The notes: a model not told the origin generated them from the sequence alone. DNA of 64,000 bases from Fusarium oxysporum f. sp. lycopersici 4287 (GCF_000149955.1 NC_030986.1:1610345-1674344), one strand, 5' to 3'. Positions 36,960-48,509 are shown, counted from the first letter of the stretch. Numbers and translations: made by a program.

Positions 36960-37571
36960 TCACGGACCCGTAGGCGGGATCGTTTGATTCGCGGTATGAG
37001 GCTCGACAAGAGAAGCGACACCGTAATATAGACGACTCGTCAAGAACCAGACAGCACTCGTAGCCAGAGCCAATGCCACGGCCATGAACACGAGCATGGT
37101 AGACCGCATCTGAACGCTTCGTCTGCTTCCATCTTCATGAGCTTCTTCTGTTTGCTGTGATAGTGCCAGCGGCCATGGGCATCATGATCGCTATGGCCAA
37201 TGTGCTGGTATGGCTGGAGGAACCATCGGGGCACCCATTTCGCTTGCCGGTTACCGGTACCGTAGAAGTTGTTGCGGCCAGCAGTATGGCGAAAGTCAAC
37301 CAGGAGGAGTGAGAAGAGGAAGACGGTTATGTTGACAGGCGTCATGACGAGCTAAAAGACCTGTGTCAGTGTTATTGTGACCAGCAGAGAATACGACCTT
37401 GTTCGTTGATATCATGAGACTTTGAAGCAAAGAAGAAGACAAGACAAGACGCTTTCTGTCTTCTCTTGGCAACAACCACAGATAATGTCTGAACGAGGAG
37501 TGACCTACAGAATAGAGAGTAGACGGCTGGTTATTACCAGCATTCTCAGGCTGGGGACGAAATTTGGACAT
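36960..37571 (-). CDS. Small predicted membrane protein, frameshifted
   Basis: Exon 1 is 37571-37509 (MSKFRPQPENAGNNQPSTLYS) and exon 2 starts at 37351 with LVMTPVNITVFLFSLLLVDF, a transmembrane helix. A middle region and the motif YHSKQKKLMKMEADEAF follow. As written, the frame then changes to a cysteine/tryptophan-rich tail ending at 37040. Adding one base to the AA at 37113-37114 gives QMRSTMLVFMAVALALATSA, a convincing second helix, and a stop at 36960, for 151 residues. The helix-loop-helix layout and the SKQKKLMKME motif look like a conserved fungal protein family of unknown function. Topology suggests an organelle or ER membrane, but no targeting signal was recognised. Confidence 0.78.
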
Positions 37572-38363
37572 GATGGGAGAATGAATATGGTAGTGTATTA
37601 TAACGAGTGTCGAGTTTTAAACCGTGGATGTGAGTTCAAGTTCATAACAAACAGAGATTCCAAACACTTTGTTTCTAGGTCGTTGTTGGTATTTGATTCA
37701 AGGGCCCACCTGATCAAGTGAATCAGACAGAGAGCTTATGAATTGGTTGTGGCTCACTTACGTAGCCGCCCTAGTGAGGTCATCGCGTGGAGGTTGCTAG
37801 CTAATGGATGCCCGCAGGATTCCCGAAGCTCCCGATCACCAACATCAATCATCCTTGTTACGTATTCCTGTAATTGTTGCGGAGAAGCTCTGCATTGGAT
37901 CAAGAGAAAGGCTTTTCGTCAGTTCAAACCTCTACAAATGAGCTTTTCGTCGGTTTCGCATATACTATCTGAGCCATATTGTCCAGCCTCTAGCAGAATC
38001 CTCCTCAGTTCTTCTGCCAAGCCACCATCTCAAATCATTCAGCCTCATCGTGATACGACGTATGCAGCGTCGATCATTCCCGCCCAAGCTCCAAGTCCAG
38101 GTACCGGCAGGATCCGGCCAGGCACAATTTCCGATCTTCGCCTCATGGTGTGGGAAATGGTCATTGAAGTTTCAATAGGGATATCCCATTACAATGGAGG
38201 TGACATGGCGTTTACATGCAGCCCATACATTACAATCCCCCTCTTTTGAGCCTGATACCAGCCAGCCATTGATTTTCCAGAGCGCCGTTTGCCCATGAAT
38301 CCCACGCCTACCGGTGCCTATGCATATCAACGCCTCCTTGCCTAACCCATCATGTATGCTCCT
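37572..38363. other. Intergenic: membrane-protein promoter and HIS1 3' side
   Basis: A plus-strand open frame of 168 codons (37743-38249) crosses this region. It has no recognisable motif, no clear initiation context and many Ser/Pro/Ile codons, so it is not called as a gene. The rest is promoter of the upstream minus-strand gene and HIS1 terminator. Confidence 0.45.
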
Positions 38364-39552
38364 TCAGCGCGCATTGTGAATGTCGAGGACAAGAATGTCC
38401 TGAGCGCCAATTCGGGTCAAATCGTCCATAACCAGAGCAATCTTCTTCTTCTCGACCATAGAGCTGACTGCAACCCAGCCCTCCTCGTCCAGAGTGGTAA
38501 CTGTCGCTGAGCGCTTCCCAGGAGTAACCTTGGTTGCCTCAGCCAAACGGCTTCGCTCGACATTGTATTGGCACAGGACGTAGCTCTTGGCGGTGATAAC
38601 ACCACGGATACGCGAGGTGATGAGGTCGATGAGCTCAGGGTTGGAAGGCGATTTTGACTTGATGAGCACGGCGGTAGAGTCGACAACAGTGTCAATGGCC
38701 TTGAGCCCAGCAGCTCGCATGGTCTCTCCAGATTCTAGACGGTGATCGTTAGTTATGGTCCGTCACAGTCGGTGAAGTAAGCCTCGAGTATTCCACATAC
38801 CAACAAGGTCGACAATGCCCTCAGCAACACCAAGAGCACATGCTGCCTCGACACTTCCACTCAACTCAACAATCTTGGTGCGCATCTTGCGAGGCGAAAG
38901 CTCTCCCTGTGCATTCTCGCCCTGCTCAAGCTTCAGGAAATAGTCGGCAGCAAGGTTGACGAAGCTCGTCCCAATTGTCTTTCCAATGAGATCCTCGGGG
39001 GTCTTATACTGGCCCTTCTCGGGGACCTGGACCTGAAGCTTGCAGCTGCCGAAGCCCAATTCCATAACCATATCAGAGCCAGCAACCTTATCGTCGGATG
39101 ACGATAGATCAACAGAGCTACGTCGCAAGTGGTTGTAGGCACGGACTGAGGCATCATGCTCCTGGACTTGGTCCCATCCGGTGATACCGAGGTCGCAGCG
39201 ACCCTCGCCAACGAACGTGGGAATGTCGGCGGCAGGGAGGAAGATCAGGGCAATAGGGAGATTCTTGACGAGAGCGATATCGAGACGGTTCTCACGACGG
39301 AATTGGACGTCGGCGCCCTCGAGGAGGTTCAGTGTGGCAGCATTGAGACGACCCTCTGTGATGAATGAGCATAAGAATGTCGATTGGAAGGATATGAGAC
39401 GACTCACTCTTGGGTACGGCAAAAAGAAGACGGCCTTCGAGACTGGAGGGGATTTTGAATCAGCGACCACATAGTGAAGGTGGGATGTTGAGGGACGATT
39501 TTGACGTTGCGAGGCTCACAACGGGGCGGACCAACCTGTTGACGAGATCCAT
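38364..39552 (-). CDS. HIS1: ATP phosphoribosyltransferase, first step of histidine synthesis
   Basis: This enzyme joins ATP and PRPP to form phosphoribosyl-ATP and is normally feedback-inhibited by histidine. The order is a tiny first exon (MDLVN, ATG at 39552), LEGRLLFAVPK, KGRLNAATLNLLEGADVQFRRE, FVGEGRCDLGITGWDQV, GKTIGTSFVNLAADYFL, then DLVESGETMRAAGL across an intron (about 38793-38735). The C-terminal regulatory HisG domain (ITAKSYVLCQYNVER, LDEEGWVAVSSM) ends at 38364. Total length of about 300 residues fits fungal HIS1. The first donor is unclear (AG before GTTGGT, or CC before GTTGTG), so residues 6-10 are uncertain. The gene is divergent from VEL2 over a 2-kb gap. Confidence 0.95.
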
Positions 39553-40700
39553 GGCTGGCTACAGAAGTGCTACAATGCAATGCTTCTTCCCTTGGACTAG
39601 GTATAGGTAGTTTGAATTAGGTAAATCACACAGCAGGGTAAGGCAGTCGGGGAATTTATTATTGTCTGTGGTGACTGCTAATGACTCCGACTGCGGGGCT
39701 TCAAGACGATGGCGGGGCTTCGTGTATTTGGCTGTGGTACCAGCATGCACCATTTCATACGCTGGGGCAATGTGATTGGGGCTCTAATCAGGTACCACAT
39801 AACCAAATCACCACCGACACAGACCGACCATCGGGGGGAAGATGTTGACAGGCCCACCAATTAGGAGACACACAGATAACACGGTGCTGAAGATAGAGTC
39901 ATACATGGATGTGGATGTTTTCTGAAGTCCATATCCAATACTAAACATTTCAAGCTGCTAATTGAGGCCTTTGTTTTGAGAATATGCTGAAACAACGTGT
40001 ACCCGAAAATGTACATAGGCTTGCAATTGACTTTGTCAATCAAACTTACTAACGACAAGACATTTACAGGAACCCAATTAGGAGTGATTACAGAAAGGCA
40101 TTAGAATTGCCCAACAACAAAATGTCTTGTGCACTGGATTTGTATCATGTATCATGCGGTTGAGATTCCATCCGAAGTTAGACCGGATTGACAACGACCA
40201 GGCGAACGATAGGTGCTCGAGCCTTTATCAGGCTGAGACACAATGGTAAGGACGTTGAACAAAGCCTTTGATTCAGACATTGCGGGTTCGAGGGCATGGA
40301 ATCGATCAAGGTAGTTTCTTCATCAGGTAGAGAATGAAAACAAACCGAAGCAGCCCCAACAGAAGTAGTTATCATACGGGGATGCAGTCATGTCATTCAG
40401 CGAGCAATGTGGCTGGCTGTGGTACTGACCGGAACAACGTTCTCCAAGCAACTTGAATAGAAGATGGTGTGCTCGCTCAGCATGTTTTACTTGCTGTCTG
40501 TGAGTGTGGTATCATGCGGCTTGCGTTCGTTCATATGCACCTTTCTTTTCCTCGCCTGCGCGGATGTTTGCCCGTTCATTCACCTTGTACTACACTCTCT
40601 TGGAGGTGTGCTACCTAGGTCCTTTTTCCTGTCTCGTTTCTTTTTTTCGTCCTTTTGCTGACGCCTACTTGATAAACCCCGATGACCCAGTCCTTGTCGA

Positions 40701-40730
40701 GTCTCAGTCAAGGTCTCAGTCAAGGTCTCA
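40701..40730. repeat. GTCTCAGTCAAG tandem repeat (2.5 copies)
   Basis: Two perfect 12-base units followed by a half unit lie in the HIS1/VEL2 spacer. It is a minisatellite-like element with no known role. Confidence 0.85.
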
Positions 40731-41195
40731 ACCGCAACAAAGTCTTTGTCCAGTCCAGTACAGCTCACTCAGCCCAGCCCAGAGCTGAAGAGTCACAGGT
40801 CTTGGCTTCTCTCGCTCGCTAAGCTGCCTCAGCTACCGGTTGGTTCGGTCTAAGCCCTCTATGACATTTGTGTCTAATTCTCGGGGACGCCTAGATATGC
40901 TATGTCATGCCTTAACCACTGCGTCGGGATACAACAGAAATCATCGTGGAGATCAGAGTTCATGAGCTTGCGACCATTACGGCAATAAGTCCTGGGATAA
41001 CGGAGCTGAGCCAGGGAATCGAAGCCCTTTTAGCGCTCCCGGCCCGCGCCACTTGGGAGCTTAACCTCCAGCTCCACCTCAAACTTTCCATCAATTTACA
41101 CTTTACCTTCAGCCGGGCTTCTGGGTTCTCCACCTGCCGCCGCCCGCGCGACATCGACGACATAGTGCCTCCAGCGCCTAACTCGACCTAACTGA

Positions 41196-41216
41196 CTTTG
41201 CTTTGCTTTGCTTTGC
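41196..41216. repeat. CTTTG pentamer repeat (4 copies)
   Basis: Four tandem CTTTG units occur at the start of the probable VEL2 leader, about 370 bases before the start codon. Confidence 0.9.
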
Positions 41217-41587
41217 TCCGCTTCACTTACATCCTACCTTACTCTGTATCGTCGGCCTCTCCTTTTGGTGGCTTCGCCTCCTGGCGCTTTCTGCTCCCCT
41301 CAAGACTGACATCTGGTCTTGTCTTGTTTCGCTTCTCTTCGCTCTTTGGCTTAGGACCAACTCCAAGGGGAATTCAGCGCAACGCAACGCAACAATTGTC
41401 GGAGCATATGCTCTTATAGCTCGCCTTGTCCGCACAGCTTCTCCTCTTCGCTTCGTCCTCCACAAATCATCCATCCTCTACGGATACCTACCTCCCGAAC
41501 CTTTTTATTCCTTTCTATGTTATATTTATACGCAGACTTACACTCGGCACCAATTCTCGATAACCTTATTATCGATCGCAAACCACA

Positions 41588-43330
41588 ATGAATTCTGCCT
41601 ATCACTCGCCCGACATGTCGCAGCGAATCCCAGGCCCTGCCTATTCTTCCAGCGCACCACCACCACCAATTCATACCTACCAACAACACCAGCATCCTCC
41701 TCCGCCTCTACCGCCTCCGAGTCAACATCACCACTCGTCTCACCCTCCTCTACCTCCTCCGCCGTCAGCTCCACATCCTCACCACCAACATCCACCGCCG
41801 CCGCCACCTTCCCACTCGCTATCTTCGCATCAACATCATAGCCAACCACCCCACCACCAGTCTCAACTCCCACCATATGCACCAGCTCCATATCAACAGC
41901 CTCAGCCGAGTCAATACCCTCGGCCCCATCCGCACCAGCAACACGCCCCTTCTCCTTCGCAACATGATGAACCTCCTCCTCCCCCGCCTTTCTCAGGACC
42001 ATCCCCTACCGACCATCAGAAAGATTCCGAATACGTTCCCCCATCTTACTCCAAGATTGAAGAAGGATCAGGCTGGAAGTACAGGTTTGTGACCAAGGCG
42101 AATCCTTCAAACTTCCTTCGCGACCCCGCTGAAACGATTTCATAGTCTCGATGTGAAGCAACAACCCGTGCGTGCGCGCATGTGTGGATTTGGCGATAAG
42201 GTCTGTTTCTTTCGTTGCCATTGAGCCCTGATCATCTGTCTCACAGTTCCAATCTAGGATCGTCGCCCAATCACGCCGCCGCCGTGTGTTCGTCTTGTCA
42301 TAATAAATACTGAGACGGGTAAGGAGGTTGACTACAAGTACGTTGATGCAGTCGTGGAAAAAAGGCACCTTGTTTTGTGCTAACACATAATGTGTAGTAG
42401 CCTGGACCACGCCATGTTTGTGTTGTCGGTCGATCTGTGGAATCATGACGGTACCAAAGAAGTGAATCTGGTACGGTCGTCGACTGGGACCGGCGCTATG
42501 GCATCCTCAAGTACCTACACTTATTCGTCCTTAGAGCCAGGGACCCCTTCGTACCAGCAACAATCTCTGCCCCCGAGCCGCGAGTCTGGATATGGGCAAT
42601 CGCAAGGGCTGAACTATGGGCAGGATTACCCCCCACCGGTGCAGCAAAGCTACGGGCAAGGTTGGTCGAAACAGGAGGAACAAAAAGCGAGGACAAATCC
42701 GTGTCTGACATAAGAGTAGCACCGTCGTACCCGCCGAGCAGTTCCTACGGTCCGCCCCAACAATACTACCCGCGACATAGCGGTTACAGTGCCGAACCTT
42801 CCGCTCCTCCGCCAGGCGCCCCTTTCCGTAATGGATATGGACAGGATCAAAATGCGCTTACTCGGATGGCAGTGGTTGGGGGGCAACCCCAAGGGATGTT
42901 TACGAGAAACTTGATTGGCAGTTTGGCCGCAAGCGCATTCCGTCTCGAGGACACTGAAGGACAATCAGGTATCTGGTTTGTCCTCCAAGACCTCAGCGTC
43001 CGTACTGAAGGAACCTTTCGGTAAGAGCAACTGAATTTGGTCTGTGCCGTGGCTCGTGATTGCTGACGCTGAAGTTGCAGATTAAGGTTCTCCTTCGTCA
43101 ACGTTGGACGCCCCGGAGGGCAGGGAACCAACGTAAACCAAGGCCGAGCGCCAATCCTGTCGTCGTGCTACAGCGAGAGTTTCCACGTGTACTCGGCCAA
43201 GAAGTTCCCCGGCGTGTGCGAAAGTACACCATTGAGCAAGAAATTTGCGAACCAAGGCATCAAGATCCCGATCCGTAAGGACGCCAACATCAAGGGCGAA
43301 GGTGATGAAGAGATGTACGATCAGAACTGA
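41588..43330 (+). CDS. VEL2: Velvet-family regulator VelB/Vel2 (one-base frameshift)
   Basis: VelB partners with VeA and VosA in the velvet complex that links light, conidiation and secondary metabolism. Five exons: 41588-42084, 42146-42200, 42258-42337, 42398-43020 and 43081-43330. The first 150 residues are Pro/His/Gln-rich. The velvet fold is split: SLDVKQQPVRARMCGFGDK, DRRPITPPPCVRL, FVLSVDLWNHDGTKEVNLV, then a ~100-residue disordered insert, then FTRNLIGSLAASAFRL, IWFVLQDLSVRTEGTF and FPGVCESTPLSKKFANQGIKIP. The insert and ending are VelB rather than VeA or VosA. The frame breaks at the A5 run 42682-42686; one more A joins it, giving 501 residues. Start choice follows the first in-frame ATG. 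Confidence 0.93.
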
Positions 43331-45381
43331 AGGATCTGCGTGAACTATATCGCCAAAGAAATATTCATGATTGTTTGACCATATCAGAGATGGGCTTCGG
43401 AAATTGGCTATTCAGATAGTTGAAATCCGCAAGAGAAGGAATAGCTGGCGCACACAAGAGGCATTCGGCACTGGAAAATAGACCAAATCATGACTCTCCT
43501 CTGTACAAGGTTCCAAGATATGTCGCCAAAATGTATAGAGGTACTGCCCTTGTTAGACAAGGCACCATGTCATTGAATACTGAGCATAGATGCTGGCGTT
43601 GGTGTTTGGAATTGAGTCGATTTCTCATGCTTTTATGCTTTTGTCCTAGCTTGCAATACAGTGTGTCGGGTGATGTTGCAGTTCGACACATCTAAAGAGC
43701 CAACAAAGAGTGTGAAGCCAAGTGTGGGATCGACAGGGCAAAGGGTTCCCTAGCCCGAGAGCAAAAGATGACTGTATCATGACCAAACCCGGGGTTCAAG
43801 GAGTCAACGTCATCGCACTTAGACAAGCTTAGCCGCCAATTTCAGGGTCTTGGGTCTGATTAGCATGGAACAACCCTGATGGAATCTAGCTACAAGCTAC
43901 AGGCTACAAGCCACAAACAGCAGCATCCCTTGCACATTTCGAGATTTTGAGGTCATGAGGCTTGTGATTGAATGCCTTTTCGAGAAGCTGGGGGGTCTTC
44001 CCAGCTTCCATGGCTATGAGCCACCAAGCCAGACCAGCCCGCCGTGTCGGGGCACGCCAGTACAGAAACGGCTATGGATAAGCGCTGGTACCGGCACGCA
44101 AGAATATGAGAGTTTACGCCTTATGCGGGAGCGAGCGCCGCTGGGAACTCGGAGCCCGGCGAGAGCGAAGACGATCTATGGATCTCTGAATAGATTCTCT
44201 TGGCGGCGAGAGGCCATTCGGCTAACTTACTTTCTACTTGACCGAACAGCGAGACCTTGAAAGGGGAGGATCTCATGGAAGACTTGTGTTGTCATGACAG
44301 AGATGCCTCTCACACCTGACGTGGTTGGCGCACAACTCACGGAGAATTTTGATATTCCCATTTGAAGACCGCCTAAGGAACTCATCTTTCAGTGCCTACG
44401 CGCTTTTGCAACTATTGGCTCGATATATGAGCTTTCCCCTTTCGGTCCCTGAGTGAGGAGCGAGTACAGCATCCTCATAACTCGGTTTCAATTTATGGCT
44501 GACGGGCATCAAGTGACCCAGGCTCTCAGCATTGAACCCCTCATGGCCTCATGAAAGCTTGTATTGATTTCGTATATCGGAAGTACCATGCCAAGATCTG
44601 GGGCAGCACGAGGCCATCAAAATTCATTACGCAACCAATTTCTATGACTGGGCATGGCCTCTTAGTGCCATGACCAAGTGGAACTGGCGCACGGGTACTT
44701 GCGTCTACTTGTCCTAGACTTGGGCGAGCTTTAACTGAGCCTCATTCTTCAAATGGAGAAGGGTTGAGAGGAGGAAAGCGCTTTTCAACTAGAGTTTGAA
44801 AGAGAGAATTCGATCATTTGACTCAAGGATAGACTCCAAGATAGTGCAGAAGAAGCACTTACAGCTACAACGCCCAGCTGAAGAGATCTCGCCCTACAGC
44901 TCACAACCCAGTAGCCCAGGTTCGGGGCAGCCTAGTGAGCACAAGGCCAGTCTAGGCCATATACTCTATGGCTGGGCACAGTGGTTCGGTGGGTGTGAAG
45001 AAAAAAAAAAGGCCGCAGCGCCTAGGAACCTATCGAATTTTTTCTCTCTTTCCCCTGTTTAGTTGATCATGGGAACACTTCCAGGGCAGGGGAAAATTTG
45101 GTAGCAAGTTACAACATCAATCACGAGGACTTGGCATTGAGTTAAAAACTGTCACCACCGCCTCCAGCTAAATCTCCTTCACTCAAATAGACTTTTCTCT
45201 TCATCATTACAATTCCTTAGAGACGTACTCCTGATCGTTTGACTTGACAACTTCTCAGTCTACTCAACAACTCCTGGACAGTCACTAGTTTAGTTGTTAG
45301 TCACCCAAGAAGACGGCAACTACACAACTACCCCTCAACGAACAACAACACTTTCTCTTCCAAACTCACACAGCTGTCACA
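43331..45381. other. Long intergenic region upstream of the Par32-like gene
   Basis: About 2 kb downstream of VEL2. It contains a CTACAAG/CTACAGG repeat near 43888-43912 and a 101-codon frame at 43955-44260 without family resemblance. The last 230 bases are C/T/A-rich leader. No gene is supported. Confidence 0.5.
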
Positions 45382-45862
45382 ATGCTCTCCTCTCACGGTC
45401 GAGGTGGTGCTGGCAACATGGCCGACTCAACCCACACTGAGAAGACAGATCCCAGCAAGCTCCAGACTCCCGTCCTCAAGGGCTCTGTTGTCACCACCGG
45501 TCGTGGTGGTACAGGCAACATGGCCAAGAACGATGACCCTCGCGAAACTCGCAAGCGTCAGGACGTTGAAGCGTAAGTTTTTTATCCCTCCTGCCACTCA
45601 ATCTCGGGGATCATTCTCTTTAGAATCGTTGCTGACCTGAGACAAAAGTATCCCTCGACGCCCCTCATCTGGCGCTCAGCATGCTGGCCGTGGTGGCGCG
45701 GGCAACGTCTTCAAGGACAAGGAGACAGAGTTGACCCGCAAGCCCAGCAACGATGAAGCTATCACTGACGAGGAGGAGCCCAAGTCTGCCAACTCACCTA
45801 CTGCTGCTGGCGCGTCGTTGGCTCAGAAGGGCAAGAACTGGCTCTTTGGCAAGAAGGCTTAG
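45382..45862 (+). CDS. Par32-like protein with GRGG repeats (DUF3602)
   Basis: Two exons, 45382-45572 and 45649-45862, give 134 residues; the donor is GTAAGT and the acceptor AAAAG. The defining feature is three spaced copies of a GRGG(A/T)GN motif (GRGGAGNMA, GRGGTGNMA, GRGGAGNVF), as in the budding-yeast Par32 family, which is phosphorylated upon TORC1 inhibition and tunes ammonium transport. The rest is charged and disordered, ending KGKNWLFGKKA. A cytosolic nutrient-signalling role is inferred from the family. The long C/T-rich leader upstream suggests strong expression, but this is untested. Confidence 0.9.
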
Positions 45863-46296
45863 GACTTCAGAGACATTCAAGTGTTTCACCATGCTCAATT
45901 CTAGAGATGAGAGATTTCATGTTCTACTGCTATTGGGTCTAGTTATTTTACAGTACAGCTTGGTGTTTTGGCGTCTTTGACATTGAATCTGAGGCAGGGG
46001 TTCTGGCTAAACAATCTTATGAAGGACGGGTCAACGTACAGGACAAAGGATACGTGAAAAGGAGGAAAAGCAAAAGTAAAGATACCATCCCATGAATTAA
46101 ATGATTTACAAACAAAGAGTTATTTTTCTCAGTTCCTTGGCCATGCTATTTTACTATGTTACATTTTTGTGTCTACTGGTATTCTCCACAATGCTTTTTC
46201 TTATGCCCTCTCTTATTTACTTTGATGTTCAACCCAGCATAGACACATGGTATCTCAAAATACGCCTTCAACACAGCACACACTGATATTTGACCA
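45863..46296. terminator. Convergent 3' region between the Par32-like gene and HEM12
   Basis: A 434-base AT-rich spacer between two stop codons on opposite strands. Both transcripts end here. No coding feature is seen. Confidence 0.6.
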
Positions 46297-47640
46297 TTAG
46301 TTCTTCTTGGTCAAACGGTGAATCTCCTCGAAGTAGTGCTTGAGATGATCAGGGTTTACGCCAGGTGTAATTCCTGCCTTTGGTCAGCCCCTCGTCCAGC
46401 TCAGTGTCATGTCACAGAGAACTTACCGTGGCCAAGGTTGGCAATCCAGCCCTTGTTTCCGACCCAGAAGCCTTCTACCATCTCCTCCACGGCCTTGGTG
46501 ATAGCCTCCTTGGTGCCATACAATACCCCTGGGTCAGCATTGCCCTGGAACACAATGTTGCGGTCGCCTCGAATCTTGACAGCCTCCTTGGGATCATGCA
46601 ACCAGTCCATGCCAACCACATTATAACCCAGGTTGCAGGCAGAGTCGAGTGCGTACCAAGCACCCTTGGGAACACAGTCATGGGAACCTTCTCCAAGCCG
46701 AGGCTCTGGAGCTTGGCGGGAAGCTTCTCGGCGATTTGCTTCAAGTAGGGCTCGGAGAATTGACGGTAAGAAGAAGGGCCGAGCTCTCCTGCCCAGGAGT
46801 CAAAGACCATCACTAGCTATAAAGTTTGCAAGTTAGTCATATATGGTGCAGTTCTAGAGGGGAGCATTCTATACCTGAGCACCAGCCTTGACTTGAAGTG
46901 CCAGATGATCCACGCAGATATCGGCAATCTTGGCCAAAAGCTTCTTCGACTCCTCAGGATACTTGTAGATCCATGTCTTGACCTGCGCAAACAGCTTGGT
47001 GCCACCACCCTCGACCATGTAGCAGAACAGCGTCCAGGGAGCGCCGCAGAAGCCAATCAAGGGCACCTGTCCCTCAAGCTTCTGGCGTGTTAGTGTGATA
47101 GCGTCGTACACGTAGCCGAGTTCAGCAGCAACATCGACGTTCTTAGCGAGCACCTGGCCGTACTGTCCGTCGTCGGGGTTCTGGAGCGGGTTCGGGAAGT
47201 GAGGGCCCTTCTTCTCAACCATCTCAACGGTCATACCCATTGCCTGGGGAATGACAAGAATGTCGGAGAAGATGATGGCGGCATCGATGAGACCTGCGAA
47301 TCGGCGAACAGGCTGGAGGGTGATTTCGGTTGCGACTTCAGGGTCGCGGCAGCATTCGAAGAAGTCTCGGTTACCCTTGGCTTCGTGATACTCCGGTAGG
47401 TAGCGACCGGCTATCAATTGATCAGGTCAGTCTTGTGTGCTTTTACCCGTAGGTCGGGGTACCTTCTCACCCTGTCGCATCACCCACATAGGAGGGCGTT
47501 CAACGGTCTGACCTAAGTTGCAACACAGCAAGTCTCAGCACAGTTCTCTCTCATGATTCTCACAACTGAGGCGTGGACAACCCACCCCATGCTGCGCGAA
47601 GCAACAGGTCATTCTTTAGAGGCGCGAAATCTTGCGACAT
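46297..47640 (-). CDS. HEM12: Uroporphyrinogen decarboxylase (one-base frameshift)
   Basis: This cytosolic haem-pathway enzyme removes four carboxyl groups from uroporphyrinogen III. Exons read [32 protein letters not shown], then [74 protein letters not shown] and a final exon [20 protein letters not shown] ending LTKKN at 46297. These are textbook URO-D motifs. Inside the exon the frame changes after VPMTVFP: the written frame leaves the family, while another frame carries GAWYALDS and [13 protein letters not shown]. One extra base in the TT at 46666-46667 (plus strand) repairs it. Haem synthesis is essential in aerobic fungi, so the break is probably an assembly error. About 366 residues when joined. 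Confidence 0.95.
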
Positions 47641-48068
47641 TGTATGTGTTGTTCAAATTATAGTCAAGTGAAATTGGTACAGCAGCTCAGGAATAACTGC
47701 AAGTTACAGATTGTGACTTTTAAAAGAAGTTCCAGTTAAACTACAGATACCCCGCCGAGGACTGTCCATGTGGAATCAGAGTGGAGGGGTCCTTCCGTTA
47801 CAGTTGGGGCCAAGCTACAGGCAAGGTTGATTCCAAATTGACCAACCAGGCCCACTTCCATACAAGCTTACCTTACCTATCGGCGCTCGGAACTTTGGAC
47901 GGACCGACACGCTGTCATTACAATACTGCTAGACACTCCAGCGCGTAGATAGCCGCATTCAAGATCCATACGAAGCTATACCCACAACCTCGATCTTCTA
48001 TATTGTCTCCCCAGAATCGCTCTCACCTGGAATAGCCTGACCTGAGTGACCCATCTTCATCCGCGACA
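47641..48068. promoter_or_regulatory. Bidirectional promoter between HEM12 and EMC6
   Basis: A 428-base spacer between divergent starts. No third gene fits. The sequence near 47740-47860 contains CCCGCCG/CCTTCC-type words without a recognised factor site. Confidence 0.65.
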
Positions 48069-48509
48069 ATGCCTTCCGAACGCGAGCTTCAGATCAACCC
48101 CATCGTTCCCGAGTCTGTGGTCCATAACACAAAGGTTCGCTCCCTCGCCCTTAATATTGCTATCACTAGCGATCCATTGTCCATGCTCAAGGTTCCTGCG
48201 GGCTGACCATTTATACAGGCTCTCTCCAACCTCCACAGCCTTACTGCGTCACTTTTTGGAGTCAGCGCCGGTGTCCTCGGTCTCGAATCTTATTACGGTT
48301 TCCTCGTCTACATCATCTTCTCTTTCATCACTGCTCTCCTCTTTTACGCCCTCAAGGTTGCTCCGGAATCACTCCCCAAGGGCCACGCTCCTCTCGATCC
48401 TTCTCGCTATTATCGTGGCTTGTTCGAGTTCTGGTTTGGTGGCATATTCAATGGCGTCTCGGGCTTTGTCTTAACTTGGACATTGTTTTATGGCTTGGTT
48501 CGGGCCTAG
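48069..48509 (+). CDS. EMC6: ER membrane protein complex subunit 6
   Basis: EMC6 is one of the membrane-embedded insertase subunits of the EMC, forming the groove together with EMC3. Exons 48069-48134 and 48219-48509 give 118 residues. Exon 1 encodes MPSERELQINPIVPESVVHNTK with the conserved VxHN segment. After the intron (GTTCGC donor, ACAG acceptor) come ALSNLHSLTASLFGVSAG and VLGLESYYGFLVYIIFSF, then a second pair of helices (GGIFNGVSGFVLTWTLF) ending in LVRA. The layout of three helices and the small size match EMC6. This reading is in a frame without long ATG-led open stretches, so it is easily missed. Confidence 0.92.

Larger units (their letters stand above)
39553..41587. promoter_or_regulatory. 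Divergent intergenic region between HIS1 and VEL2
   Basis: About 2 kb separates the two starts. The VEL2 side has a pyrimidine-rich leader from about 41180. Two short tandem repeats are listed separately. No credible gene is seen, although TTG-started frames at 40464-40788 and 41198-41841 are open. Confidence 0.55.

Noticed and set aside
37743..38249. 168-codon plus-strand open frame between the membrane gene and HIS1
   Set aside because: No motif, no conserved-looking block and no convincing start context; most likely chance.
40260..40310. GGGTTCGAGG word resembling a tRNA B box
   Set aside because: No A box at the right distance and no acceptor stem could be paired by eye.
43955..44260. 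101-codon plus-strand open frame in the VEL2/Par32 spacer
   Set aside because: No family resemblance and no promoter-like leader.
48046..48474. 142-codon plus-strand frame over the EMC6 gene
   Set aside because: Ser/Leu/Thr-rich text in the wrong frame; the spliced EMC6 frame has clear family sequence.
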